Assembly: GCF_900105785.1 (NCBI RefSeq)
Contig: NZ_LT629799.1
Coordinates: 4,154,001-4,218,000, forward strand
Length of the DNA stretch: 64,000 bases
Reading direction: 5' to 3'
Source of the DNA: Microlunatus sagamiharensis
Lineage (GTDB): Bacteria > Actinomycetota > Actinomycetes > Propionibacteriales > Propionibacteriaceae
Shown: positions 16,466-24,293 of the stretch, piece by piece
How the letters are laid out: each line of letters opens with the position of its first letter
How positions within the stretch are numbered: the first letter of the stretch is position 1
The notes under the pieces: model-generated
The model's database searches: none
The model's input: only the letters and a program-made list of their open reading frames with translations
Told to the model about the DNA's origin: nothing
Program-made: the position numbers and the translations under genes

Positions 16466-17112
16466 GCGGCGCGGGCACCCGGGGCGCGTTCGTCGTCTTC
16501 GAGGGCGGCGACGGGGTCGGCAAGTCGACCCAGGTCGAGCTGCTCGTGCGCCGCCTCGAGGGCGCGGGCCACGAGGTCGTCCGGACGCTGGAGCCGGGCG
16601 GGACGCGCCTCGGCGCGGTGCTGCGCGGACTGCTCCTGCACGGCGACGGGGGCGAGGTGGGTCCGCGGACCGAGGCCCTGCTGTACGCGGCCGACAAGGC
16701 CGAGCACCTCCACCAGGTCGTCTCGCCCGCGCTGGAGCGCGGCGCCGTCGTCGTCTGCGACCGCTACGTCGACTCGATGGTCGCCTACCAGGGCGCGGGG
16801 CGCGTCCTCGACGGCGACGAGGTCGAGCGGGTGGCGCGCTGGGCGACCGGTGACCTGCGTCCCGACCTCACCGTGCTGCTCGACCTCGACCCGGAGGCCG
16901 GCCTCGAGACGTTGACCGACCCCGACCGGCTGGAGTCGGCCGGGCTGGACTTCCACCGCCGCGCCCGCGCCTCCTTCCTGGCCCTCGCCGGGCGTGACCC
17001 GGGCCGCTACCTCGTGCTGCCCGCCCGCCGGTCCCGCGACGAGCTGGCCGAGGCCGTCGGCGTACGCGTGGAGCGGCTCCTGTCGGAGGGCCCTGCCAAG
17101 GTGTCCTCGTGA
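16462..17112 (+). CDS. tmk: Thymidylate kinase
   Basis: This 216-residue cytosolic kinase converts dTMP to dTDP with ATP, an essential step in dTTP synthesis. The P-loop FEGGDGVGKST occupies residues 13-23. The DRY-type substrate motif is present (CDRYVDSMVAYQG), as is the DLTVLLDLDPEAGL segment of the core strand. The GTG start overlaps the preceding stop (GTGA) and GGAGGCGGAG lies upstream. The stop overlaps holB, so tmk and holB are translationally coupled, an order also found in Bacillus and many actinobacteria. Length and motifs are normal. Confidence 0.95.
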   Translation: MSGAGTRGAFVVFEGGDGVGKSTQVELLVRRLEGAGHEVVRTLEPGGTRLGAVLRGLLLHGDGGEVGPRTEALLYAADKAEHLHQVVSPALERGAVVVCDRYVDSMVAYQGAGRVLDGDEVERVARWATGDLRPDLTVLLDLDPEAGLETLTDPDRLESAGLDFHRRARASFLALAGRDPGRYLVLPARRSRDELAEAVGVRVERLLSEGPAKVSS

Positions 17113-18281
17113 GCACCGCCGCCCCCGAGAAGACCGTGTGGGACGACCTCGTGGGGCAGGACGCCGCGGTCGAGGTGCTGCGCCGTGCGGCGCGCGGCGA
17201 GGACCACGCCATGACCCACGCCTGGCTCGTGGTCGGGCCGCCGGGGTCGGGCCGGTCGAACGCCGCGCGCGCCTTCGCCGCCGCGCTGCAGTGCGAGCGT
17301 CCCGGCGGCGTCGAGGCGGGCTGCGGGAGGTGCGGCGGGTGCCGTACGGCGCTGAGCGGCGCCCACCCTGACGTCACCCTCGTGCGCACCGAGCAGCTCT
17401 CCATCGGCGTCGACGAGGTCCGCGACCTCGTGCGCCGGGCCGCCATGAGCCCGACCCTGCGGCACCGGCAGGTGATCGTCGTCGAGGACGCGGACCGGGT
17501 CACCGAGCGCGGTGCCGACGCGCTGCTCAAGAGCGTGGAGGAGCCGGCCCCCGGGACGGTCTGGATCCTCTGCGCGCCGACGCCCGACGACGTCGTGATC
17601 ACCATCCGCTCCCGCTGCCGGCTGCTCTCGCTGGCCACGCCGACCACCGACGCGGTCGCCCGCCTGCTGGTGAGCCGCGACGGGGTGGAGCCCGCGCTGG
17701 CCGCCGAGGCGGCGCGGGCCGCGCAGGGCCACGTGGGGCGGGCCCGGGTGCTCGCCCGCGACGAGGGCGCGCGCGAACGGCGCCGCGAGATCTTGATGAT
17801 CCCCTTCGGCCTGACGAGCCTGTCGGCCTGCCTGACCGCCGCCGCCCGCCTGGTCGAGATGTGCTCCGCGGAGTCCACGGCGGCGACGGAGACGGTCGAC
17901 GCCCGCGAGCGTGCGGCGCTGGAGGAGGCGCTGGGCTTCGGGACGCGGGGCGCCCGGCCCCGCCAGGCGGCGGCCGCGGTCAAGGAGCTCGACGAGCAGC
18001 AGCGGGCCAGGGCCAAGCGCTTCCAGCGTGACGCCATCGACCGGGCGCTGACCGAGCTCACCACCTTCTACCGCGACCTGCTCAGCCTGCAGACGCGCTC
18101 GGGGGCGGCCCTGGTCAACGAGGCGCTGGCCACCCGGCTCACCAAGCTGGCGCAGCGCTCCACCCCGGAGGCCACGCTGCGCCGCATCGACGCCCTGCTC
18201 GCGTGCCGCACCGCGCTCGAGGGCAACGTCGCGCCGCTCCTGGCGCTGGAGTCGACGATGATCGCGCTCGTCGAGCCCTGA
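17109..18281 (+). CDS. holB: DNA polymerase III delta' subunit
   Basis: This 390-residue clamp-loader subunit works with the tau/gamma and delta subunits to load the sliding clamp. The AAA+ core shows VVGPPGSGRS (residues 42-50), where the P-loop lysine is arginine, consistent with delta' being a non-hydrolysing subunit. Zinc-module cysteines are at C62, C72, C75 and C78. SSx/sensor regions read as DADRVTERGADALLKSVEEP. GTG start 17109 overlaps tmk. The next gene is the BLUF photoreceptor, which interrupts the otherwise familiar tmk-holB-ricT order. Confidence 0.94.
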   Translation: MSTAAPEKTVWDDLVGQDAAVEVLRRAARGEDHAMTHAWLVVGPPGSGRSNAARAFAAALQCERPGGVEAGCGRCGGCRTALSGAHPDVTLVRTEQLSIGVDEVRDLVRRAAMSPTLRHRQVIVVEDADRVTERGADALLKSVEEPAPGTVWILCAPTPDDVVITIRSRCRLLSLATPTTDAVARLLVSRDGVEPALAAEAARAAQGHVGRARVLARDEGARERRREILMIPFGLTSLSACLTAAARLVEMCSAESTAATETVDARERAALEEALGFGTRGARPRQAAAAVKELDEQQRARAKRFQRDAIDRALTELTTFYRDLLSLQTRSGAALVNEALATRLTKLAQRSTPEATLRRIDALLACRTALEGNVAPLLALESTMIALVEP

Positions 18282-18325
18282 GCACCGGGACGCTCCAGGG
18301 GCTCCCCGCGCAGGGTCGGAACGTC

Positions 18326-18331
18326 TACTGT
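18326..18331 (+). promoter_or_regulatory. -10 element for a leaderless BLUF transcript
   Basis: TACTGT ends 7 nt before GTG 18339. This spacing recurs before several other starts in the window and suggests transcription begins at or next to the start codon. It supports GTG 18339 over the in-frame GTG 18330, which overlaps the hexamer. Confidence 0.5.
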
Positions 18332-18338
18332 GCTGCCC

Positions 18339-18752
18339 GTGCTCTTCTCGTTGGTGTACACGAGCCGGGCCGTCGCGCCGATGACGCGTGACGACCTCAG
18401 GGGACTGCTGCACCAGGCCCGGACCCACAACACGTCGGCACGCCTGACCGGCATCCTGCTGTACCGCAACCAGACCTTCGTGCAGCTGCTCGAGGGCCAG
18501 CGCAACCGCGTGGAGCCGCTGTACGAGGCGATCCGGCGCGACCCCCGCCACCACGAGGTGACCACGGTCTCCACCCACGAGCAGCTGGACCGGCAGTTCC
18601 CCGACTGGAGCATGGCCTTCGACAACCTCGACGAGGAACCGGTGGGCCTCCCGGGGTACAGCGACCTGCTCCAGGCGCCGCGGAGCAGCCCGTCGAGCGC
18701 CGAGGCCGGCCTCGTGCGTGAGCTCCTCGAGCTCTTCGACCGCGGACGCTGA
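18339..18752 (+). CDS. BLUF-domain blue-light photoreceptor
   Basis: This 137-residue protein is essentially a single BLUF (FAD-binding blue-light sensing) domain. All photocycle residues are present: Tyr7 (LVYTSRA), Asn31 (HNTSARLTG), Gln49 (FVQLLEG), Trp90 and Met92 (DWSMAF). Their spacing is exactly that of AppA Y21, N45, Q63, W104 and M106. After the domain there is only a ~35-residue tail with a helical end (AGLVRELLELFDRGR), so no enzymatic output domain; it presumably signals by protein interaction, as in short BLUF proteins. It sits between holB and ricT with its own promoter signal. Light sensing is well supported; partner and output are unknown. Confidence 0.92.
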   Translation: MLFSLVYTSRAVAPMTRDDLRGLLHQARTHNTSARLTGILLYRNQTFVQLLEGQRNRVEPLYEAIRRDPRHHEVTTVSTHEQLDRQFPDWSMAFDNLDEEPVGLPGYSDLLQAPRSSPSSAEAGLVRELLELFDRGR

Positions 18753-19034
18753 CCCTGGTCCCGCGAGGCGCTCGCGCAACTCCGAGGTTCGGCCGAGCCG
18801 GAGCCTCTCAGACCTGTGGTGTGACTGAGTTCACCGCCCCGAAACGCGACGGAGGCAGCGAACCGGCTCCCTGCTGCAAGCGCTTGCGGCACGATGGGCG
18901 CAGACGTTTCTGGCGCGGGTGGGCACCTGCCCCCCAGTTCGCCCACCCGAGGAAGCCCGGCAGACCCGCATCTGCCGGGCTTCCGTGCACGTGGGACGTG
19001 CCCGGCCTTCGCCCGCCCTCGTACGCTGGCGCCC
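18753..19034. promoter_or_regulatory. Signal-rich leader region upstream of ricT
   Basis: This 282-bp gap holds several separate signals. There is a CRP-like site TGTGA-CTGAGT-TCACC at 18820-18835. A perfect 12-bp palindrome GCAAGCGCTTGC at 18876-18887 is of LacI-family operator type. A GGGTGGGC/GCCCACCC inverted repeat follows, then a perfect 14-bp stem with a 6-nt loop at 18951-18984 (GGAAGCCCGGCAGA pairing with TCTGCCGGGCTTCC). TACGCT at 19022-19027, 7 nt before the ricT ATG, is a leaderless -10. If so, the 14-bp hairpin is a terminator of the upstream transcript rather than part of the ricT leader. Confidence 0.5.
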
Positions 19035-19922
19035 ATGTCCCGCGTGATGGCGGTGTCGTTCGAGCGCTACGGACGCCTGCACTACCTCGACCCCGGCGAG
19101 CAGAGCTATGCCGTCGGGGACCGCGTGCTGGTGCCCACCGAGTCCGGCCCCGAGGTCGCGGAGTGCGTGTGGGCGCCGGAGTGGGTCGACCCGGGCGACG
19201 CGCGCGGGTTCGTCGGCCTGCCGGTCTGCGCGGGCCTGGCCGCCGACGCCGACCTGGAGCGCGACGCGGAGCACCGCCGCCGCCGCGCCGAGGCCAAGCT
19301 GGTCGCCCGGCGGCTGATCAAGCGTCACGGGCTGGCGATGAAGATCGTCGGCATCGACTACCTCGACCCCGCGACGGCGCCCGAGCAGCTCGTGGTCGTC
19401 TACTTCACCGCACCGCACCGCGTCGACTTCCGCAACCTGGTCGGCGAGCTCGCGCGCAGCCTCGACTCCCGCGTCGACCTGCGCCAGGTCGGGTCGCGCG
19501 ACGCCGCCCGGCTGACGGGCGGCATCGGCAGCTGCGGGCGGGACCTGTGCTGCGCGACGTTCCTCAAGGACTTCGAGCCGGTGACCCTGCGGATGGCCAA
19601 GGCGCAGGACCTGCCGCCGAACCCGCTCAAGATCTCCGGGGCCTGCGGTCGCCTGCTCTGCTGCCTCAAGTACGAGCACCCCCTCTACGCCGACTTCGCG
19701 CGCGACGTCCCGGGCGTGGGCTCCCGCGTCGAGGTCGACGGGGAGGAGGGCACCGTCGTCGCCCACCAGGTGCCCGCCGACGCGGTCCTCGTACGGATGA
19801 AGGACAGCGGGGCGGTGAGCAGGTGCAGCGCGGCGAGCGTCTGCGGCTCGCGCCAGGCGTACGAGGGCCGCGGCTCCGGCCGGTCGAAGGGCGCACGCCG
19901 CACGGGCGACCCGGGCGCGTGA
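19035..19922 (+). CDS. ricT: RicT/YaaT-like PSP1-domain protein
   Basis: This is a 295-residue PSP1 (YaaT/RicT) family protein. The conserved cysteine motifs are intact: SCGRDLCC (C167, C172, C173) and ACGRLLCC (C204, C209, C210). In Bacillus, RicT is a subunit of the iron-sulfur-containing RicAFT complex that affects RNA processing and development. Actinobacteria have the protein but usually lack obvious partners, so its role here is less clear. ATG 19035 has no ribosome-binding site but is preceded by TACGCT at 7 nt, fitting a leaderless message. It overlaps the next gene by 4 nt. Its place after holB matches Bacillus. Confidence 0.88.
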   Translation: MSRVMAVSFERYGRLHYLDPGEQSYAVGDRVLVPTESGPEVAECVWAPEWVDPGDARGFVGLPVCAGLAADADLERDAEHRRRRAEAKLVARRLIKRHGLAMKIVGIDYLDPATAPEQLVVVYFTAPHRVDFRNLVGELARSLDSRVDLRQVGSRDAARLTGGIGSCGRDLCCATFLKDFEPVTLRMAKAQDLPPNPLKISGACGRLLCCLKYEHPLYADFARDVPGVGSRVEVDGEEGTVVAHQVPADAVLVRMKDSGAVSRCSAASVCGSRQAYEGRGSGRSKGARRTGDPGA

Positions 19923-21562
19923 GGTCGGAGCACACCGCCCGACGGGGCCGGCCGACCGCTTCGGCGGTCCTGGTCCTCGGCGTGCTGGTGGTCGTGGCCG
20001 TCCTGCTCGCGGGGTGCGGCGTGCTGCCGGTCCCGACACGGTCCCCGGCGTCCCCGGACACCGGGTCCTCGGCCCCCTCGGCACCCTCCGCCTCGACCGC
20101 GCCCTCGTCGGTCGCCCCGACCCCGGCGGACGGCCGTCCGCTCGAACCGGTGCCCGCGGTCGTCCCGCCCGGCGTCACCGACCCGCCCGCCGGCTCCGGC
20201 CCGGCCCGCTACACCGGGCAGCGGCTCGACTGGCAGCCCTGCTCGCAGCGCGCCGAGTGCGCCTCCGTCTCCGCCCCGCTCGACTGGTCGGCGCCCGACG
20301 GGCGCGCCCTGACCCTCGTCGTCGGCCGCATCCGGGCCACAGCGTCGCCCCGGCTCGGGACGCTGTTCATCAACCCCGGCGGGCCGGGCGGCTCGGGGCT
20401 CTCGCTGCTCGGCGGCTTCCCGACCCAGGGGCTCGAGCACTACGACGTGGCGAGCTGGGACCCGCGCGGCGTCGGCCGGTCCACCCCGGTCCGCTGCTCG
20501 GGCGGCGCCGACCTCGACCGGCTCTTCTCCCTCGACGTCTCGCCCGACGACGACGCGGAGGCCTCGGTCCTGAACACCGCCGCCCGCGACCTCGGCCGCT
20601 CCTGCCTGGCCGGCTCGGGGGCGCTGCTCGAGCACATCTCCACCGCCGACACCGTGCGCGACCTCGACCTGCTCCGGGGCCTGGTCGGCGACGAGCGGCT
20701 GCACTACCTCGGCTTCTCCTACGGCACGCAGATCGGGGCGCAGTACGCGGACACGTTCCCCGCGCGGACCGGTCCGATGGTGCTCGACGGGGCCGTGGAC
20801 CTGGACGACGCGTCGAAGGTCAGCCAGATCCAGGGCTTCGAGCGGGCCCTCGGCCACTTCGCCACCTGGTGCGCGGACCAACGCTGCGGCCTGGGCGACG
20901 ACCGCGCCGCCGTCCTCGACACCGTCAAGCGGCTCCTCACCCGTCTCGACGCGTCCCCGCTGCCCGGGAGCGGCGACCGGGTGCTCACCCAGCAGCTGGG
21001 GCTGTCCGGCGTGCTCACCCCGCTCTACGACGGCACGAGCGGCTGGCCGCGTCTCGCCGAGGCGCTCGGGCAGGCGGTCCGTGGCCAGGGCGCCGGCCTG
21101 CTCGCCCTCGCCGACCGCGGCAACGAGCGCGACCGAGACGGGAGCTACGGCTCCATCGCCACCGCGTTCCCCGCGATCCGCTGCCTCGACAGCCAGGCGA
21201 CGAGCGTCGCCGACGCCGACCGCAAGGCCCGCGCGCTCGTGTCGGCGGCGCCGGTGCTCGGACCCTTCAGCGGGCCCGACGTCTTCTGCCCGCTCTGGCC
21301 CGTGGCCCCCGCGCCCGAGGCCCGGAACCTGCACCGCGTGGGCGACCGGCCCGTCCTCGTCGTGGGCACGACCGGCGACCCGGCGACGCCGTACGAGTAC
21401 GCGGTCGCCATGGCCCGCCGGCTCGACTCGGCCGTGCTGCTGACCAACGAGGGGGAGGGCCACACCGGCTACGGCTCCAGCGCGTGCGTGCAGCGGGTCG
21501 TGCAGGCCTACCTGAACGAGGGGCGGGTGCCCGCTTCAGGCGCCCGGTGCACCGCAGGCTGA
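19919..21562 (+). CDS. Lipoprotein TAP-type alpha/beta-hydrolase (tripeptidyl aminopeptidase-like)
   Basis: This is a 547-residue exported lipoprotein. A basic N-terminus and hydrophobic stretch end in the lipobox LLAGC with Cys33, followed by a Ser/Pro-rich linker to about residue 80. The hydrolase domain shows the oxyanion motif NPGGPGGSG, the nucleophile Ser267 in GFSYGT, Asp487 in GTTGDPATP and His515 in GEGHTGYG. It ends with the cysteine-containing TAP C-terminal domain. Relatives include Streptomyces SlpD/SlpE and mycobacterial Hip1/CaeA, which are serine peptidases or esterases at the cell surface. GTG 19919 overlaps the ricT stop (GTGA). Confidence 0.9.
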   Translation: MRSEHTARRGRPTASAVLVLGVLVVVAVLLAGCGVLPVPTRSPASPDTGSSAPSAPSASTAPSSVAPTPADGRPLEPVPAVVPPGVTDPPAGSGPARYTGQRLDWQPCSQRAECASVSAPLDWSAPDGRALTLVVGRIRATASPRLGTLFINPGGPGGSGLSLLGGFPTQGLEHYDVASWDPRGVGRSTPVRCSGGADLDRLFSLDVSPDDDAEASVLNTAARDLGRSCLAGSGALLEHISTADTVRDLDLLRGLVGDERLHYLGFSYGTQIGAQYADTFPARTGPMVLDGAVDLDDASKVSQIQGFERALGHFATWCADQRCGLGDDRAAVLDTVKRLLTRLDASPLPGSGDRVLTQQLGLSGVLTPLYDGTSGWPRLAEALGQAVRGQGAGLLALADRGNERDRDGSYGSIATAFPAIRCLDSQATSVADADRKARALVSAAPVLGPFSGPDVFCPLWPVAPAPEARNLHRVGDRPVLVVGTTGDPATPYEYAVAMARRLDSAVLLTNEGEGHTGYGSSACVQRVVQAYLNEGRVPASGARCTAG

Positions 21563-21581
21563 TCCGCGCGGCCGACGGCGC

Positions 21582-22004
21582 TCAGCCGCGCAGCGCCTGC
21601 ACCGTGTCGTGCACGCACAGGAAGGCGCCCTGCACCGCGATCCCCGCACCGGCCCCGGCCCGGGCGGGGGCGTCCGGGCTCGCGCGCCAGAGCCAGGCGC
21701 CGCCCGCGACGTACGCCGCGTCGGCCGCCGCGTTGACCAGCAGCACCCGACGCAGCGTCCGCCGCTCCCGCGCGAGCACCGCCGGGGCGTACGGGTTGCC
21801 GGAACGTCGCATCCGCCGCCGCCGCAGCGCCCCGGCCACCACGACCACGCCGACGTCGACCGCGGCCCAGCCGACCTGCTGGCGCCCGAAGGCGCGCCAC
21901 CAGGGGTCCGTGCGCACCGCGAGCGGGAGGCCGACCGCGGTGCTGAGCGCGCTCCACGCCACGGTCGCCCGGGCCAGCGAGACCTGTCGTCGCCAGGGAT
22001 CCAT
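21582..22004 (-). CDS. Small integral membrane protein, unknown function
   Basis: This 140-residue hydrophobic protein starts MDPWRRQVSLARATVAWSAL and has about four predicted membrane segments (around residues 12-28, 40-58, 75-95 and 105-135). The frame continues upstream as Arg/Pro-rich shadow sequence, so ATG 22004 (or GTG 22007) is preferred. I do not recognise the family with certainty; similar small proteins with a conserved W..FGRQQ.GWA..D segment are common in actinobacteria. It is convergent with the TAP hydrolase, with only 19 bp between stops. Confidence 0.65.
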   Translation of the reverse strand: MDPWRRQVSLARATVAWSALSTAVGLPLAVRTDPWWRAFGRQQVGWAAVDVGVVVVAGALRRRRMRRSGNPYAPAVLARERRTLRRVLLVNAAADAAYVAGGAWLWRASPDAPARAGAGAGIAVQGAFLCVHDTVQALRG

Positions 22005-22062
22005 CACGGCATCACAGCACGACCGGGCGACGGGGTCCGGGCGGGCGGTGCGCGGAGCCCGG

Positions 22063-22452
22063 TCAGGTCGGCTCGGTCGTGCCGCCCCCGCTGCCCGCGG
22101 AACCGTCTGTCGAGGGCTGGGCGCCGGGCGCCTGGCCCTGGGGCGCCGTCGCGTCCGGCGGGGCGCCGAGCGCACCGCGCCCGCCCGGCGCACCGCTGCC
22201 GTCCGGACCGGTCTGGCCCGTCCGGTCGGCCTGGCTCGTCACGACCGACGTGGGGGCGGCGGTCGAGACGACGGCGTAGGTGACCCCGCTGCCCGCGAGC
22301 ACGCCGGCGGCGGCGAGCGTCGCGCCGTACGCCCAGCGGCGCCCGCGCAGCGTGAAGCCCTGCCGTGCCGGGGCGGCAGCGGCGTCGCTGCTGGGGGAGG
22401 TCGGGTTCGCGGCCTGCTCGGCGGCGGTCGTCGGGGTGGTCCGGTCGTCCAC
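22063..22452 (-). CDS. Single-pass membrane protein with disordered tail
   Basis: This 129-residue protein is low in complexity. It has a Ser/Ala/Thr-rich N-terminus, then GRRWAYGATLAAAGVLAGSGVTYAVVSTAA (one membrane helix, about residues 38-65) and a Gly/Pro/Gln/Asp-rich extracytoplasmic tail. The start is GTG 22452, supported by GAGGAG about 6 nt upstream. No domain or catalytic motif can be seen. It may be a small surface protein; function unknown. Confidence 0.6.
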   Translation of the reverse strand: MDDRTTPTTAAEQAANPTSPSSDAAAAPARQGFTLRGRRWAYGATLAAAGVLAGSGVTYAVVSTAAPTSVVTSQADRTGQTGPDGSGAPGGRGALGAPPDATAPQGQAPGAQPSTDGSAGSGGGTTEPT

Positions 22453-22649
22453 GGGGTGCTCCTCGGTCGTCGTCGGTGGTCAGCCGGTGCGGCTGCTGGT
22501 CACGACGATCCGGGGCGGCCCTGTGCGGGCGCTGCGGCGGCGCTGTCGCGCGCCTGATGATCACGAGGGGGTGGGCGTCCCGCCCGCGGCTTCCGCTTCG
22601 ACGCGACCGCGTCTGGACGCTATTGTTGGTCCCCGCGCCTCGCGCGCGT

Positions 22650-22722
22650 GCCGCCTTAGCTCAGTTGGTAGAGCGACGCTCTCGTAAAGCGTAGGTCGTC
22701 GGTTCGAATCCGACAGGTGGCT
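22650..22722 (+). tRNA. tRNA-Thr (anticodon CGT)
   Basis: A complete cloverleaf can be folded. The acceptor stem is GCCGCCT/AGGTGGC (one G-U pair), the D-loop is AGTTGGTA, the anticodon stem is ACGCT/AGCGT around loop CTCGTAA (anticodon CGT, reading ACG), and the T-arm is GTCGG-TTCGAAT-CCGAC. The discriminator base is T and CCA is not encoded. It lies about 200 bp after the start of the upstream divergent membrane-protein gene; a tRNA-Thr downstream of the holB region is seen in other actinobacteria. Confidence 0.97.
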
Positions 22723-22767
22723 CCCCGGCCCCGGTCGTCGACCGCGCGTGCCAGACCCGACCTCGAC

Positions 22768-23322
22768 TCAGACGCTCGCCGCACCCACGGCCGCGTACGT
22801 CTCGTCGAAGACCTCGCCCATCGGGCGGTCCTCCTCCAGCCAGCGGCCGAAGCCCACGCGGAACACCAGCACGCCGACCTCGGCGGCGAGGGTCGCGGCC
22901 GGTTCGGCGACGCCACGCCCGCGCAGGGCGCCGGCCAGGGCGTCGGTCAGCGTCGCCATCTTCATGAGCTCGCGCTCCAGGAGCACCGGGTTGCCCGCCA
23001 CCACGGCCTGGCGCCGACCCGCGTGGGCCCGCCGGTCGTCGAAGAACGACGCGCTCGCGGCCAGGCCGGCCCGCACCGCCTCCGAGGGCGTCGCGTCGGC
23101 CGGGGCCTCGGCGACGGCCTGGCTCATCACCTCGGCCAGCACGGTCGAGCCGCTGAACAGCACCTCGCGCTTGTCGGCGAAGTGGCGGAAGAAGGTGCGC
23201 TCGGTCAGCCCGGCCACGGCGGCGATGTCGGCGACGGTCGTGGCCTCGTAGCCGCGCTCCTCGAACAGCTCGAGCCCGGCCCGCTCCAGGCGCGTCCGCG
23301 CGTCCGGCTGCCAGCGACCCAT
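22768..23322 (-). CDS. TetR-family transcriptional regulator
   Basis: This is a 184-residue repressor. The N-terminal helix-turn-helix (residues ~10-55: LELFEERGYEATTVADIAAVAGLTERTFFRHFADKREVLF) is a textbook TetR DNA-binding domain. The rest is a divergent helical ligand-binding domain. ATG 23322 is preceded by TAGGAT at 6 nt, fitting a leaderless transcript. It is divergent from the epimerase-like gene at 23410. The 87-bp gap carries two copies of a 13-bp palindromic element that is the likely operator for both genes. The ligand is unknown. Confidence 0.9.
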   Translation of the reverse strand: MGRWQPDARTRLERAGLELFEERGYEATTVADIAAVAGLTERTFFRHFADKREVLFSGSTVLAEVMSQAVAEAPADATPSEAVRAGLAASASFFDDRRAHAGRRQAVVAGNPVLLERELMKMATLTDALAGALRGRGVAEPAATLAAEVGVLVFRVGFGRWLEEDRPMGEVFDETYAAVGAASV

Positions 23323-23341
23323 GCGCCGATCCTACTGACGG

Positions 23342-23397
23342 CAGTCACTGACATGGCGGTGCTACGGTGGCGGCACCACCACGTCAGTCACTGACAT
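23342..23397. promoter_or_regulatory. Paired palindromic operators of the divergent TetR
   Basis: The 13-mer CAGTCACTGACAT occurs exactly twice (23342-23354 and 23385-23397). The second copy lies in GTCAGT-C-ACTGAC (23383-23395), a perfect palindrome around one base; the first is the same with one mismatch. One copy lies near the TetR start, the other just upstream of the epimerase ribosome-binding site, so the repressor could control both directions. Confidence 0.7.
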
Positions 23398-23409
23398 CAA
23401 GGAGAGACC

Positions 23410-24288
23410 ATGCACGTCTTCGTCACCGGCGCGACCGGCTTCATCGGCTCGGCCGTCGTCCCCGAGCTGCTCGCCGCCGGCCACACGGTCACCGGCCTGG
23501 CGCGCTCGGACACCTCTGCCGCCCGGCTCGAGGAGGCCGGTGCGGCGGTGATCCGCGGCGACCTCGCCGACCTCGACGCCCTGCGCCGTGGCGCGACCGG
23601 TGCGGACGGGACCATCCACCTCGGCTTCGTCCACGACTTCGCGAACTTCGCCGCCGCCGGCGTCACCGACGCCACGGCCATCACCGCCATGGCCGATTCG
23701 CTGGAGGGCACCGGCAAGGCCCTCGTCACGGCGTCCGGCACGCTCGGGCTGCCGGCCGGCCGCGTCGTCACCGAGCGCGACGTGCCGGCGCAGCCCTACC
23801 GCGCGACCGCCCTGGCGCACGCGGACCGCGGCGTCCGGGCGGTCGAGCTCCGGCTGGCGCCGAGCGTGCACGGCCCGGGCGACGGCGGCTTCGTCCCTGC
23901 GTTGATCGGCATCGCGCGCGAGCGCGGCACGTCGGCGTACGTCGGGGACGGCTCGGGCACCTGGCCGGCGGTCCACCGCCTCGACGCCGCCCGGCTCTTC
24001 CGGCTTGCGGTCGAGTCGGCGCCGGCCGGGTCGGTGCTGCACGGCGCGGCCGAGGAGGGCATCGCGACGCGGGCGATCGCCGAGACCATCGCGCGGCATC
24101 TGGGCGTAGGTGTCACCGCGGTGGAGCCGGGGGAGGCGGCCCAGCAGCACTTCGGCTGGATGGGCCCGTTCTTCTCCATGGACGTCCGGGCCTCGCACGC
24201 CCTCACCACCGAGCTGCTCGGCTGGGAACCGACGCACCCGGGCCTGCTCGCCGACCTCGACGAGGGTTCGTACTTCGGTGGGCGCTGA
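23410..24288 (+). CDS. Extended SDR NAD(P)-dependent epimerase/reductase-like protein
   Basis: This 292-residue protein has an N-terminal Rossmann motif TGATGFIG (residues 7-14) typical of atypical/extended short-chain dehydrogenases. The classic YxxxK active-site pair is not clearly present; the corresponding region reads VTERDVPAQPYRATALAHAD. Such sequences occur in NAD-dependent epimerase-like proteins of unclear substrate. ATG 23410 follows AAGGAGAG. It is divergent from, and probably repressed by, the TetR regulator, so it is likely induced by a small molecule. Confidence 0.8.
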   Translation: MHVFVTGATGFIGSAVVPELLAAGHTVTGLARSDTSAARLEEAGAAVIRGDLADLDALRRGATGADGTIHLGFVHDFANFAAAGVTDATAITAMADSLEGTGKALVTASGTLGLPAGRVVTERDVPAQPYRATALAHADRGVRAVELRLAPSVHGPGDGGFVPALIGIARERGTSAYVGDGSGTWPAVHRLDAARLFRLAVESAPAGSVLHGAAEEGIATRAIAETIARHLGVGVTAVEPGEAAQQHFGWMGPFFSMDVRASHALTTELLGWEPTHPGLLADLDEGSYFGGR

Positions 24289-24293
24289 GCCGC

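Noticed and set aside
22063-22452. Integration site or prophage near the tRNA-Thr gene
   Set aside because: No integrase, no repeated tRNA 3' end and no phage genes are seen nearby.
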